A stretch of DNA of 64,000 nt from Winogradskya consettensis (GCF_018332715.1 NZ_BOQP01000025.1:62001-126000); one strand, 5' to 3'; counted from the stretch's first letter, positions 24,950-33,708 are shown. The notes: generated from the letters alone by a model not told the origin. Translations and numbers: made by a program.

Positions 24950-24964
24950 CTCCCCTTAGGGGAG
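24950..24964. promoter_or_regulatory. MerR-type palindrome before the MerR-PP2C gene
   Basis: CTCCCCTTAGGGGAG is a 15-bp palindrome. On the minus strand it directly follows TTGACC (24970-24965), i.e. it lies where MerR regulators bind in the promoter spacer. A -10 was not clear. Confidence 0.55.
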
Positions 24965-25060
24965 GGTCAAGGTTTGAACCCGAGAGGAGGGTCACGCACC
25001 CGGGGGAGGTTTCAGATACGCCGATCGGCTGGATTCGTTCGCAGTGCCATAGGGGACGGC

Positions 25061-25074
25061 AGACATCGATGTCA
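25061..25074. promoter_or_regulatory. LacI-type operator before the LacI gene at 25123
   Basis: AGACATCGATGTCA contains the same 12-bp palindrome GACATCGATGTC as the site upstream of the GH92 gene. It lies 49 bp before the LacI start, consistent with autoregulation. Confidence 0.7.
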
Positions 25075-25122
25075 TACTGCTGTCCCTGTGCCAATAACCA
25101 TCGCTGCAGAATCCGGAGCACC

Positions 25123-26163
25123 ATGTCCGCATCCCGGCCCGCCGAGGGGTCCTTCGACGCGGCGGCCGGGCGCCGGCCCACGCTGACGCAGGTCGCCGCG
25201 CTGGCGGGCGTCAGCCTGAAGACCGCCTCCCGGGCGTTGAACGACGAGCCGAACGTTGCCGAGGCGACCGGGCGGCGGGTTCGTGAGGCCGCGGACCGGT
25301 TGGGTTACCGGCTCAACGGCATCGCCCGTGAGCTGCGTCGCGGGGCTACTTCCGCGCTGGTCGGGCTGATCAGCGGGGATCTGACGAACCCGTTCTACTC
25401 CGCGGTGGCCAGCGGGATCGAGCGCGAGTTGCGTCAGCACGGCCTGCAGCTGGTGACGGCGAACAACGACGAGGACGCGGAGCTCGAGCAGTCGCTGGTC
25501 GACGCGTTCCTGCAGCGCCGGGTGCGGGCCCTGCTCGTGGTGCCCAGCGGGGAGCACCACGATTACCTGGCGATCGAGGGTAATCGCGGAGTGCCCTTCG
25601 TGTTCCTGGACCGCCCGCCGGATGAGGCGACGGCCGACGCCGTGCTGATCGACAACGTCGGCGGTGCGCGGGCGGCGGCGGAACATCTGCTGGCGGGTGG
25701 GCATCGGCGGATCGCGCTGGTGGCCGATCTCGCGCGGATGGCGCCGCAGCGCGCGCGGATCGACAGCTTCGTGGCGGCGATGAAGGCGGCGGGTAACGAG
25801 GAGTGGGAGCCGTACCTGCGTACCGATGTGCATGATGTGCGGCGTGCCGAGGAGACCGTCCGGGAGCTGCTGGAGCTTGAGCCGCGCCCGACTGCGGTGT
25901 TCACCACCAACAACCGGCTGACGACCGGGGCGCTGCGGGCGCTGCGGGGGCACACGGATCCGCCGGCGCTGGTGGGTTTTGACGACTTCGACCTGGCCGA
26001 TGTGATCGGGACGACCGTGGTGGCGCACGATTCGGTTGCCATGGGCCGGGAAGCGGCGCGGCTCGCTCACGAGCGCATCAGTGGGTTCCGTGGCCCGGCA
26101 CGCACAGTGACCATCTCGACGACGGTGATCCCACGCGGCAGCGGAGAACGTCCACCTCGATAG
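25123..26163 (+). CDS. LacI-family regulator, probable GH92 mannosidase regulator
   Basis: A 346-residue repressor. The HTH reads RRPTLTQVAALAGVSLKTAS, the hinge lies in LNGIARELRRG, and the sensor domain includes LVGLISGDLTNPFYSAVASG, FTTNNRLTTGALRALRG and LVGFDDFDLADVIGTTV. The ATG at 25123 has GGAG 5 bp upstream; the frame extends back to 25069. The GACATCGATGTC palindrome in its own leader recurs before the GH92 gene 5 kb away, which makes mannose or a manno-oligosaccharide the likely effector (inference). It is divergent from the MerR-PP2C gene. Confidence 0.9.
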   Translation: MSASRPAEGSFDAAAGRRPTLTQVAALAGVSLKTASRALNDEPNVAEATGRRVREAADRLGYRLNGIARELRRGATSALVGLISGDLTNPFYSAVASGIERELRQHGLQLVTANNDEDAELEQSLVDAFLQRRVRALLVVPSGEHHDYLAIEGNRGVPFVFLDRPPDEATADAVLIDNVGGARAAAEHLLAGGHRRIALVADLARMAPQRARIDSFVAAMKAAGNEEWEPYLRTDVHDVRRAEETVRELLELEPRPTAVFTTNNRLTTGALRALRGHTDPPALVGFDDFDLADVIGTTVVAHDSVAMGREAARLAHERISGFRGPARTVTISTTVIPRGSGERPPR

Positions 26164-26234
26164 AGCCTAAATAAAGCCGAACTGTGCCCGCACCGTTGCA
26201 GATCATGACCCCTGCAGCGGCTAGTTTTCGACCG

Positions 26235-26654
26235 ATGGACGAGAGGCTGCACGCCCCGGCGCTTGCGGTGCCGAAGGACAATGCCGGCCGCTGGGTGGGC
26301 CTCATCACCCTGCTCTGGATCACGGTGGTGCCAGTGCTCGGGATCATGGGTTTCTTCCGAAGTCTGAATTTCGGTGGGACGGAGCCCCGCGCCGACGGTC
26401 AGTGGATGTTGAACACGGCCGTCGTCCTGCTGGTGGCGCTGCCCGCATTGGCTACCGGCGTCGCACTCTGGGGTAATAAGCCGGTCCTCGCCGCGTTCTA
26501 CGGCGTGATCACCGCCGCCATTGTTGTGCTGGGCCTGGTTTCCGCCATGGCCGATCAGGGAAACAGGCCCGACCAGGGAAATACGCCGGACAGGGGCAAT
26601 TCCCGGGGCTGCGTGACCATGAGCGGCGGCACCAACACCTGTCCAGGTGGCTGA
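26235..26654 (+). CDS. Small membrane protein with disordered C-terminus
   Basis: A 139-residue protein of unknown function. There are three hydrophobic segments (about residues 20-40, 58-78, 84-104). A hydrophilic tail follows with repeated DQGNRPDQGNTPDRGN and a final C-V-T-M...T-C pair. The start is put at the ATG 26235; an upstream frame to 26184 is possible. It is followed by another small membrane protein, and the two may be co-transcribed. Confidence 0.6.
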   Translation: MDERLHAPALAVPKDNAGRWVGLITLLWITVVPVLGIMGFFRSLNFGGTEPRADGQWMLNTAVVLLVALPALATGVALWGNKPVLAAFYGVITAAIVVLGLVSAMADQGNRPDQGNTPDRGNSRGCVTMSGGTNTCPGG

Positions 26655-26719
26655 CCGTGCTTCCAGGTGGCTGACCGTACTTCGCCGCGCACCGCGGCGA
26701 ACTCCTTTAAGGTGCTTTT

Positions 26720-27088
26720 GTGACGCTTGAGATAGAGCGGCCCGTTGAACGACCTGCCGATCCGGTGAGACCGGCCACGACGCGCCGGACCGCCGAGGAG
26801 GTGCACGCCGACCGTCAGGCGGCTGCCCGCCGCACCCAGGCGGCCCTGCACATCGCGGTCGTCACCCTGGCGTGGCTGGTCAGCGTGCCGTTCCTGGTCG
26901 GCTGGGGTGTGCTCGGCACCCAACGCGAGGACGGCGTTCTTCTCTTCGCCGCGTTGCTCGCCGTCGTGCTGCCGTTCACCGGGGCGGCCATCGCCACCCG
27001 TAACGGTCTGTACTTCACCGGTGGGTGTTTCGCGGTGCTGACACTGGCGATGGTGGTTCCCGCGATCAGCGTGGTGCAGGCAGGATGA
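26720..27088 (+). CDS. Small membrane protein
   Basis: A 122-residue protein with a charged cytoplasmic N-terminus (about 1-42, Arg/Glu rich) and three hydrophobic segments (about 44-64, 70-90, 98-118). The GTG start has AAGGTG 8 bp upstream. It ends 4 bp before the LigD-polymerase gene, so it is probably co-transcribed with it. The function is unknown. Confidence 0.65.
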   Translation: MTLEIERPVERPADPVRPATTRRTAEEVHADRQAAARRTQAALHIAVVTLAWLVSVPFLVGWGVLGTQREDGVLLFAALLAVVLPFTGAAIATRNGLYFTGGCFAVLTLAMVVPAISVVQAG

Positions 27089-27092
27089 GGCT

Positions 27093-28070
27093 ATGGCTGC
27101 CGAGAAGGAAGAGCGCGACGGCGTACCGCTGACCAACCTGGACCAGGAGCTATTTCCTGAGGCCGGGGTCAGCAAGCGCGAGCTGATCGACTACCTCGAC
27201 GCGGTCCGCGACCGGATCATCCCGGTTCTGCGGGACAGGCCGCTGTCCGTGATCCGGCTGCTGCGCGGCCAGGACCAGTTCATGCAGAAGAATCTGCCGA
27301 AATACACGCCGGAGTGGGTGCCGCGGACCAAGGTCTGGGCGGAGGCGTCGCACCGCGAGGTCCTCTACGCGCTCTGCAACGACCGGCGCACGCTGCTGTG
27401 GTTCGGTAATCAGCGAGCGATCGAATATCACCCCACGTTGATGACGGCGACGGACCGTGACCATCCGACCCATCTGATCATGGATCTCGACCCGCCCGAG
27501 GGCAGCGGCTTCGGCGTGGTGGTCGCGGCTGCCCTGCTGGTGCGCAGGGCGCTCAACGACGTGGGCCTGGACGGCGCGGTGAAGACGAGCGGTTCCAAGG
27601 GCGTGCACATTTTCGTCCCCCTCGACGGCACCGCGGAGACCGTTGATGTCGCGGCGGCGACGCGGGCGGTGGCCGTCCGCGCCGAACGTCTCGATCCCGA
27701 GCTGGCGACGACCGCTTTCATTCGCGACGATCGGCACGGCAAGGTGTTCCTCGACGCGACGCGTTCCGGTGGCGCGAGCGTCGTCGCTGCCTACAGCCCG
27801 CGGGTCCGGCCAGGACTTCCGGTCTCGTTCCCGGTCGGATGGGACCGGCTTCCGGAGATCACTCCCGCCGATTTCACCGTACGCTCAGCGCCCGCCATTC
27901 TTGCCGACAGTGACCCGTGGGCCGAGGATATGCCCAGCCCACAGCCTCTGGACCCCGGGCTCGTGGCGGAGGGGCACACGATCCCCGTGGCCCGGGTCGC
28001 GGCGATGCACGAGGGCAAGCGTCGCGCCCGGGCGAAACGGTCAGCCGGCGAGGGTGACGTCAGCGGGTGA
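27093..28070 (+). CDS. Stand-alone LigD polymerase (AEP primase-polymerase) domain protein
   Basis: A 325-residue archaeo-eukaryotic primase-type polymerase of the NHEJ LigD-Pol group. It includes LTNLDQELFPEAGVSKREL, the catalytic acidic pair in LIMDLDPPEG, the SGSKGVHIFVPL His motif, and FLDATRSGGASVVAAYSPR. The family adds nucleotides, preferably ribonucleotides, at break ends. No ligase, nuclease domain or Ku gene is adjacent, so partners must act in trans. A basic tail (KRRARAKRS) may bind DNA. Its last 30 bp overlap the convergent MFS gene. Confidence 0.9.
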   Translation: MAAEKEERDGVPLTNLDQELFPEAGVSKRELIDYLDAVRDRIIPVLRDRPLSVIRLLRGQDQFMQKNLPKYTPEWVPRTKVWAEASHREVLYALCNDRRTLLWFGNQRAIEYHPTLMTATDRDHPTHLIMDLDPPEGSGFGVVVAAALLVRRALNDVGLDGAVKTSGSKGVHIFVPLDGTAETVDVAAATRAVAVRAERLDPELATTAFIRDDRHGKVFLDATRSGGASVVAAYSPRVRPGLPVSFPVGWDRLPEITPADFTVRSAPAILADSDPWAEDMPSPQPLDPGLVAEGHTIPVARVAAMHEGKRRARAKRSAGEGDVSG

Positions 28071-29333
28071 CGCCGGCAGGTCCCGTCGGCCGCGGAACGG
28101 GCCGAGGAGAAGGATCAGTCCGCTCACGGCGTACCCCAAGGTCATGATCGTGATTGCTGTCCTGACGCCGAAGGCGGTCGCGACCGCCCCGCCCAGAACG
28201 GCCCCCACCGGGATCGCGCCGAGGTTGACGAACTGCATGCCGGTCACGACCCGGGCGAGCAGGTGGGGCGGGCAGTAGGCCTGCCGGAAGCTGCCCGCGA
28301 GAACGTTCCCCGCGACCACCCCGAACACCATGGCGATCATGCCGACGACATAGATGGCCAGTCCGGCGCCGGGCCGGGTGAGGGGAACCAGCGTCGCGGC
28401 GACCCCCGCAAGCGTCTTGCAGCCGACCATCGTGCGCGCCGCGCCGAACCTGCGAGCGAGAACCGGAGCGGCGGCCGCGGCACCGACCCCACCGACCGCG
28501 GTGATCGCCATCAGCAGGCCGACCCCGGTGGTGCCGAGCCCGATCTCCCGGACGAGAAAGACGATGAGCAGCGCGTTCATGCCGGTCAGGACCAGGTTGG
28601 CCGTCGCGCCGTGGATCGTGAGGTTGCGCAGGAAGCGGTCGCGGGCCAGCCAGCGGATCCCGGCCGCGATGTCCTCGCGGATGCTCTCCCGCTGCTCAGG
28701 CCGTTCCGGCCGGGTCTCCGGCCTGCGGATCCGCCAGATGAAGAAGGCGGAGACCAGAAAACTGACGGCATCGGCGACCAGGGCGGTGGCCGCTGTCACT
28801 GCTGCTATGAGTACGCCACCCAGCGCCGGACCCGCGACCTGCGCCGTCGACTCCGTCCCCTGCAGGATCGAGTTCGCGCCGACCAGCCGATCCTTGTTGA
28901 ACATCGCCGGCAGATACGCGGTCCACGCCACGGTGAAGAACACCGACGCACAACCGAGCAGCATCTCCACGGCGATGAGTTGTCCAACGGTCAGCACGCC
29001 CAGCCAGGCGGCGACCGGCACGCTGATCACCACGACCGCCGCGAGCAGGTCGCTGACCAGCATCACCGGGCGTCGCGCGATGCGGTCGATCCACGCGCCG
29101 GCCGGCAGCCCGATCAGCAGCCACGGCAGCCAGACCGCAGCGGTCAGCAGGCTGACCAGGAAGGCGCTCGCGTCCAGCACCTGCACGGCGATCAGTGGAG
29201 TCGCGATGCTCGCGATCGAGCTGCCGAACTTGCTGGCCGTCATGCCCGCCCAAAGATGACGGAACGCCGAGTCCTTGAGTATGCCCTGGCCGGCTGTCTT
29301 GTTCTCTACTTTGTCCTCGCTCGTCGTGATCAT
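28041..29333 (-). CDS. MFS transporter (macrolide/drug efflux type)
   Basis: A 430-residue exporter with about twelve transmembrane segments. FRHLWAGMTASKFGSSIA at TM1, WLPWLLIGLPAGAWIDRIAR (motif A) after TM2, and a central cytoplasmic loop rich in Arg/Glu fit the MefA/enterobactin-exporter-like MFS group. The start overlaps the stop of an ArsR-type regulator (ATGA), which therefore probably controls it. The substrate is unknown. Its 3' end overlaps the LigD-polymerase gene tail to tail by 30 bp. Confidence 0.88.
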   Translation of the reverse strand: MITTSEDKVENKTAGQGILKDSAFRHLWAGMTASKFGSSIASIATPLIAVQVLDASAFLVSLLTAAVWLPWLLIGLPAGAWIDRIARRPVMLVSDLLAAVVVISVPVAAWLGVLTVGQLIAVEMLLGCASVFFTVAWTAYLPAMFNKDRLVGANSILQGTESTAQVAGPALGGVLIAAVTAATALVADAVSFLVSAFFIWRIRRPETRPERPEQRESIREDIAAGIRWLARDRFLRNLTIHGATANLVLTGMNALLIVFLVREIGLGTTGVGLLMAITAVGGVGAAAAAPVLARRFGAARTMVGCKTLAGVAATLVPLTRPGAGLAIYVVGMIAMVFGVVAGNVLAGSFRQAYCPPHLLARVVTGMQFVNLGAIPVGAVLGGAVATAFGVRTAITIMTLGYAVSGLILLLGPFRGRRDLPASPADVTLAG

Positions 29334-29881
29334 GGCCGGCCCGGGAAGCCGCGGCCGATGACGAAGACCGGTTCGCGATCCTCGGCCGGCGGGCGGCCGG
29401 CGAAGCGGTTGATCACCTGCTGGATCTCGTCGCCCAGCTCGGCCAGCTCGGCCGGGCTGAGATTCAGGAAGCCATCGGTGGAGAAGGCACTCGACGTCCA
29501 CGGTTCCTGTCTCGAAGCGGGGCTACCGAGCCAGGTCTTGATCAGGTCCACCTGCCGTTGCAGACCCATCGCCATGGCGGCGTCCGCGGTGGCCAGGTCG
29601 GCGGCGTCACCGGCGAAGTCGGCGAGCTGCCAGCTGATGCTGCGGTCCGGCATCCGCCACCAGTGCTCCTTGCGGTTGCGAGCGAGCTCAGGGGCCTCTT
29701 CGATGAGCCCGGCCTCGGCGAGAACCCGCAGGTGGTGGCTGACATTGGCGACGGCCTGGCCGGTGACGCGGGCCAGCACGCTCGGCATCGACGGCCCGTC
29801 GACGCGCAGCACGTCGAGCAGTCTGCGACGGACGGGGTGAGCGACCGCCTTGAGCACTGCGGCGTCCTTGATCTGTGCCAT
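29330..29881 (-). CDS. ArsR-family winged-helix regulator
   Basis: A 183-residue regulator. The N-terminal winged helix contains LKAVAHPVRRRLLDVLRVDG and the recognition helix in VANVSHHLRVLAEAGLIEE. The C-terminal half (about 95-183) is longer than in metal-sensing ArsR proteins and has no Cys pair, so it is likely a HTH_20-type regulator responding to an organic ligand or protein signal. It is the first gene of a two-gene operon with the MFS transporter, presumably its repressor. Confidence 0.87.
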   Translation of the reverse strand: MAQIKDAAVLKAVAHPVRRRLLDVLRVDGPSMPSVLARVTGQAVANVSHHLRVLAEAGLIEEAPELARNRKEHWWRMPDRSISWQLADFAGDAADLATADAAMAMGLQRQVDLIKTWLGSPASRQEPWTSSAFSTDGFLNLSPAELAELGDEIQQVINRFAGRPPAEDREPVFVIGRGFPGRP

Positions 29882-29927
29882 GACCCCACCATGGCACGGT
29901 TAACAGATGTTGCGCAAGAGCTCTTTA

Positions 29928-30503
29928 CTAAATGCCGTCCCATTCGAAGACGTTGCAGAACAGCTGTGCCTGCTCGACCGCGTCGTCGAGGGCGTGATGG
30001 GTGTGCGGGCTGTCGCCGAGGAGGTGCCGCGGCATCGAACGCTTGCCCACGCCGCGGATCGGCCGATGGGCCTTCTGCGCGAACAGGGTCTTCAGGTCGA
30101 GATGAGCCGAGTGCCCGAACGGGGAGCCGCCGGTGAAACGCACCTGGTACCAGTACGTGAACATCCAGTCGAAGCCAAGCGGGTAGCCCACGAACACCGG
30201 CCGGGCCTGGTGCTTGTCGGCCATCTCGGCCAGCCACGCCACGTTTTCGGCCATCGCCAGGGCCGGGGCGGCGCCGGTCCGTGCGAGTGCCGCCCGATCG
30301 AGCCCGCTCACCGCGAGAGCCTCGGGTATGAAATCGGGCGATATGGGCTGCAACTCCCGATAGAAGGTGTCACCCTCCAGCCGGTTGAACGTTGTCCCGT
30401 CGAACGTCGCGGCGACGGCCATGCCGAAGGACAGCATCGAGTACGGACCGGGGATCGGCCCGTCCGCCTCGATGTCGGTGGAGATGTAGAGATCGGTCGG
30501 CAC
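29928..30503 (-). CDS. DnaQ-like 3'-5' exonuclease family protein
   Basis: A 191-residue RNase-T/DnaQ fold protein. The first catalytic acidic motif is ISTDIEADGPIPG (DxE), a middle motif lies in YPLGFDWMF (Asp), and the final motif is HHALDDAVEQA (HxxxxD). This gives the DEDDh arrangement of single-strand exonucleases. The GTG start at 30503 fits the fold beginning. It is a single gene; its role in DNA repair or RNA turnover is unknown. Confidence 0.82.
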   Translation of the reverse strand: MPTDLYISTDIEADGPIPGPYSMLSFGMAVAATFDGTTFNRLEGDTFYRELQPISPDFIPEALAVSGLDRAALARTGAAPALAMAENVAWLAEMADKHQARPVFVGYPLGFDWMFTYWYQVRFTGGSPFGHSAHLDLKTLFAQKAHRPIRGVGKRSMPRHLLGDSPHTHHALDDAVEQAQLFCNVFEWDGI

Positions 30504-30659
30504 GCGGCGAGCCTAGGACCCCTCGTGCGCCGGAGGAAGGTGTTTCACCCGGACGATTACCCGCTCATCCGGGCTACACAACACCGTCACAGGTCACCCA
30601 CAGTCGTCGTCGCTTTGCTTGTCGCATCCGTTCCCGAGGTTTGAGGAGAGGCCACACCG

Positions 30660-31679
30660 ATGCAGGAACCAGAAGACAACGCCGCGTACGTGCGAAGGGT
30701 CCACGACAAGGGACTGTACTTCGACCTGCGGACCATGTCGCGGCGCCGGCTGCTCGCCGGGCTCGGCGGCATGGGAACGCTGGCTCTGGTCGCGGCCTGC
30801 GGCGACGACTCGACCTCGACCGCCGGTGCTTCCTCGTCTGCTTCCTCGGCTGCGAGCGGGTCGGTCACCGAGGTGGAGTCCGAGACGGCCGGCCCTTACC
30901 CCGCGGACGGCTCGAACGGCCCGGACGTGCGCACCCTCGACGGCATCGTGCGCAAGGACATCCGCACCTCCTTCGGCGACGCGAGCGGGACCGCGGAGGG
31001 AGTGCCCCTCGAATTCTCCCTGGTGGTGAAGGATCTCAACGGCGCCGCGGTCACCGGGGCGGCGGTCTACGCCTGGCACTGCGACCGGGACGGCAACTAT
31101 TCGCTCTACTCGCAGGGCATCACCGACCAGAACTACCTGCGCGGCATCCAAGAGACGGACGACACCGGCACAGTGACGTTCACCAGTATCTTCCCGGCGT
31201 GCTACTCGGGCCGCTGGCCGCACATCCACTTCGAGGTCTACTCCTCGGTGGCGAATGCCACGAGCGGCGACGGCCCCATCGTGAAGACGTCGCAGATCGC
31301 CATCCCCGAGGACGTCGCCGACGTCGTCTACAAGACGGACGGTTACAGCAGGAGCGTCACCAACATGAGCCAGGTGACGCTGGCGACGGACAACGTCTTC
31401 GGCGACGACTCCGCAGCGACCGAACTCGCCGCCATCACCGGAAGCGTGGACGCCGGCTACAAGGCGACCCTCTCGATCGCGGTCGACCCGTCCGGCAAGG
31501 AGACCGGTGGCGGAGCCGCCCCCAGCGGAGGCGGTGGCACCCCGCCGTCCGGAGCTCCCGGAGGCGGTGGCACCCCACCGTCCGGAGCCCCCGGAGGCAC
31601 CCCACCGTCCGGCGCTCCTGGAGGTGGGGGCGCTCCCGGTGGCACCCCGCCTTCGGGCGCTCCCGCCGCGACTTCCTGA
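30660..31679 (+). CDS. Exported intradiol dioxygenase-like lipoprotein with Gly/Pro tail
   Basis: A 339-residue exported protein. After a 26-residue extension comes a twin-arginine-like signal (MSRRRLLAGLGGMG) ending in a lipobox (LVAAC). A Ser/Ala spacer leads to an intradiol-dioxygenase fold (about 75-250). Iron ligands are visible as Tyr in DRDGNYSLYS, Tyr in FPACYSGRW and the His pair in WPHIHFEV. The tail (about 278-339) is made of GGTPPSGAPG-type repeats and is probably disordered. Secreted members of this family are poorly characterised, and aromatic-ring cleavage outside the cell is an inference. GAGGAGAGG precedes the ATG. Confidence 0.85.
   Translation: MQEPEDNAAYVRRVHDKGLYFDLRTMSRRRLLAGLGGMGTLALVAACGDDSTSTAGASSSASSAASGSVTEVESETAGPYPADGSNGPDVRTLDGIVRKDIRTSFGDASGTAEGVPLEFSLVVKDLNGAAVTGAAVYAWHCDRDGNYSLYSQGITDQNYLRGIQETDDTGTVTFTSIFPACYSGRWPHIHFEVYSSVANATSGDGPIVKTSQIAIPEDVADVVYKTDGYSRSVTNMSQVTLATDNVFGDDSAATELAAITGSVDAGYKATLSIAVDPSGKETGGGAAPSGGGGTPPSGAPGGGGTPPSGAPGGTPPSGAPGGGGAPGGTPPSGAPAATS
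31500..31676. repeat. In-frame repeats encoding the Gly/Pro tail
   Basis: The 3' end of the dioxygenase-like gene has about four imperfect copies of a unit encoding GG(T/A)PPSGAPG, with variable Gly spacers. The copies are diverged, so older than the perfect arrays elsewhere in the window. Confidence 0.7.
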
Positions 31680-31768
31680 CCCCCGTTCCGTGGCCGGCCG
31701 GGCACTTAGCGTCCCGGCCAGCCGCGCCACGATCTCCACGATCGCTGCCCAGACGGGTCCTCGGAAGA

Positions 31769-32875
31769 TCACCGGAGCGCGCGGAAGCATGCCCGGATCT
31801 CCTCGACGAAAAGCTGCGGCTGCTCGAACGCGGCGAAGTGCCCGCCGCGTTCGGGCTCGCTCCAGTAGCGGATGTCGGTGAAACGCCGCTGCGCCCAGCG
31901 CCGGGACGGCCGGGGATTCTCCTTCGGGAAGATCGTGCAGCCGGTCGGCACGGCTATCTCGTCGGAGGTGCCCACCCGGAACCGTGCCTGGACATCGCGG
32001 AAGCTCTCCGCGTAGAGCCGGGCAGCGGACGCACCCGTGCCCGGCAGCCAGTAGAGCATGAGGTTGTCGAGCAGATCGTCGTCGGTGAGCCGGTCGCCGT
32101 CGGTCCACGCCTCGAACTTCTCCACGATCCACGCGCACAGGGCGGCAGGGGAGTCCGTCAGGGCGTACCCGATGGTCTGGGGTCTGGTTGTCTGTTGCAG
32201 TGAGTAGGCGTCGCCGTCCTGGCCGGCGGTTTCCAGATCGTCGAGCGCCGCTTGCTCGGCTGCGGTGAGCTCGCCGGACGTCGCCGGATCCGGTGCGACC
32301 AGCGGTGGGACGAGGTGCAGGCCGATGACTCTCCCGGGTGCCTGCTGGGCGATGCTGGTGCTGATGCTCGTCCCCCAGTCGTGCCCGGCAGCGCCGAAAC
32401 GGTCGTAGCCGAGCCGCGTCATCAAGGTGATCCACGCGCGGGCGATGCGCTCGACCGTCCAGCCCGTGGTCGCCGGCTTGTCGCTGAAGCCATACCCCGG
32501 CAGGGAGGGGCACACCACGTGGAAGTCCCTGGTGAGCGGCGCGACAACCCGGGCGAACTCGACGATCGATCCGGGCCATCCGTGCGTCAGGATCAGCGGG
32601 GTGGCGTCCGGGTCGGGCGAAGGCGCGTGCACGAAATGGATGCCGAGCCCGTCGATCTCCGTCCGGAACTGCGGCAGCTCGTTGAGCCGGGCCTCGGTCG
32701 CCCGCCAGTCGTATCCATCGGCCCAATATGCGCACAGGCTGCGCATTCGCTCCAACGGGACACCTTGCGCCCGGCCCTCGACGGTGGCGGGCTCCGGCCA
32801 TCTCGTGCGCCGGAGCCGCTCGCGAAGATCGGCCAGCTCGTCATCGCCCGCCCGGATCGTGAACGGCGTGATCAT
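31769..32875 (-). CDS. Epoxide hydrolase (EPHX1-like, with N-terminal EHN domain)
   Basis: A 368-residue hydrolase. The N-terminal EHN domain (about 1-105) has DLRERLRRTRWPEP and YWADGYDWRATEARLNELPQ. The alpha/beta fold follows, with the HGWPGS oxyanion motif and the nucleophile Asp in GHDWGTSIS. The lid Tyr lies in the central region, and the final His is in RGGHFAAFEQP. It converts epoxides to diols. The ATG at 32875 overlaps the stop of the luciferase-like gene (ATGA); the pair may form a small detoxification or catabolic operon with an unknown substrate. Confidence 0.9.
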   Translation of the reverse strand: MITPFTIRAGDDELADLRERLRRTRWPEPATVEGRAQGVPLERMRSLCAYWADGYDWRATEARLNELPQFRTEIDGLGIHFVHAPSPDPDATPLILTHGWPGSIVEFARVVAPLTRDFHVVCPSLPGYGFSDKPATTGWTVERIARAWITLMTRLGYDRFGAAGHDWGTSISTSIAQQAPGRVIGLHLVPPLVAPDPATSGELTAAEQAALDDLETAGQDGDAYSLQQTTRPQTIGYALTDSPAALCAWIVEKFEAWTDGDRLTDDDLLDNLMLYWLPGTGASAARLYAESFRDVQARFRVGTSDEIAVPTGCTIFPKENPRPSRRWAQRRFTDIRYWSEPERGGHFAAFEQPQLFVEEIRACFRALR

Positions 32876-33675
32876 GACGGTGGCCCCGCGGCGATCCGCT
32901 CCCGGATCTGCCTCATCCGCTCGGGGCCGTGGTGCGGCATCTCCCAGCGTGTCTCCATCCACCACGTGCAGCCGGCCTCGGCCCACGGCGTGACCTGCTC
33001 CCGCGCGGCGATCGGGTCGTCGGCCGGGGTCTCGCCCTCGGTGAGAATCTCCAGCCCCGGCGGCGCGCCGCGGTCGGCGAACCAGGCGCGCATAGCTCGT
33101 ACATCATCGGGGGTTTCGAGGCCCTGCGGGATGACGCCGTCGCACCTCAGCGCGCGCCGCAGGGATTTTGGTCGCGGCCAGGCCGCGACGACCCAGATCG
33201 GCACCCGCTCCTGCACCGGTCTGCCCACCTCGGCCAGGTCGTCACGCTCGACCTCGTAGTCGTAGTGCGGCCCGTGGTGGCTGGTGCCTCCCGCCCATAA
33301 CGTGCGGATCAGGTCGATGCCGTCATCGAGCATCGCGGCGCGCTCGCGCAGATCGGTGACCTCGCTGGTCAGGGGCAGATCGGTCGTCACCGCGCCCACG
33401 CCGACACCCAGGATCGCGCGGCCGCCGGAGAGCTGGTCGACCGTGACGACCTGACTCGCGACCTTCCAGGGGCGCCGCCACGGCAGTGGCGTCAGGATCG
33501 TGCCGAGCCGGATGCGGCTCGTGCGCACTGCCATGGCCGCGAGCAGGCTCCATGCGTCCACTCCGGACGCCGCCTCCCAGACGAAGACGCCGTCCCACCC
33601 GGCCTGTTCGGCCAGGATTGCTTGATCAAGCTGCTCGGGCCCGGTCCCGCCGGGCAGAATCACCCCGTGTCTCAT
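32872..33675 (-). CDS. Luciferase-like flavin/F420 oxidoreductase
   Basis: A 267-residue TIM-barrel protein of the bacterial luciferase-like superfamily. It contains EQAGWDGVFVWEA, IRLGTILTPLPWRRPWKVA, VTVDQLSGGRAILGVGVG and LRCDGVIPQGLE. Cofactor may be FMN or F420; the motifs alone do not decide. It is translationally coupled to the epoxide hydrolase, suggesting monooxygenation or reduction followed by epoxide opening. Confidence 0.85.
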   Translation of the reverse strand: MRHGVILPGGTGPEQLDQAILAEQAGWDGVFVWEAASGVDAWSLLAAMAVRTSRIRLGTILTPLPWRRPWKVASQVVTVDQLSGGRAILGVGVGAVTTDLPLTSEVTDLRERAAMLDDGIDLIRTLWAGGTSHHGPHYDYEVERDDLAEVGRPVQERVPIWVVAAWPRPKSLRRALRCDGVIPQGLETPDDVRAMRAWFADRGAPPGLEILTEGETPADDPIAAREQVTPWAEAGCTWWMETRWEMPHHGPERMRQIRERIAAGPPS

Positions 33676-33708
33676 GCCCGGGAACGCTAGGCCGGGGGTA
33701 CGACATTT

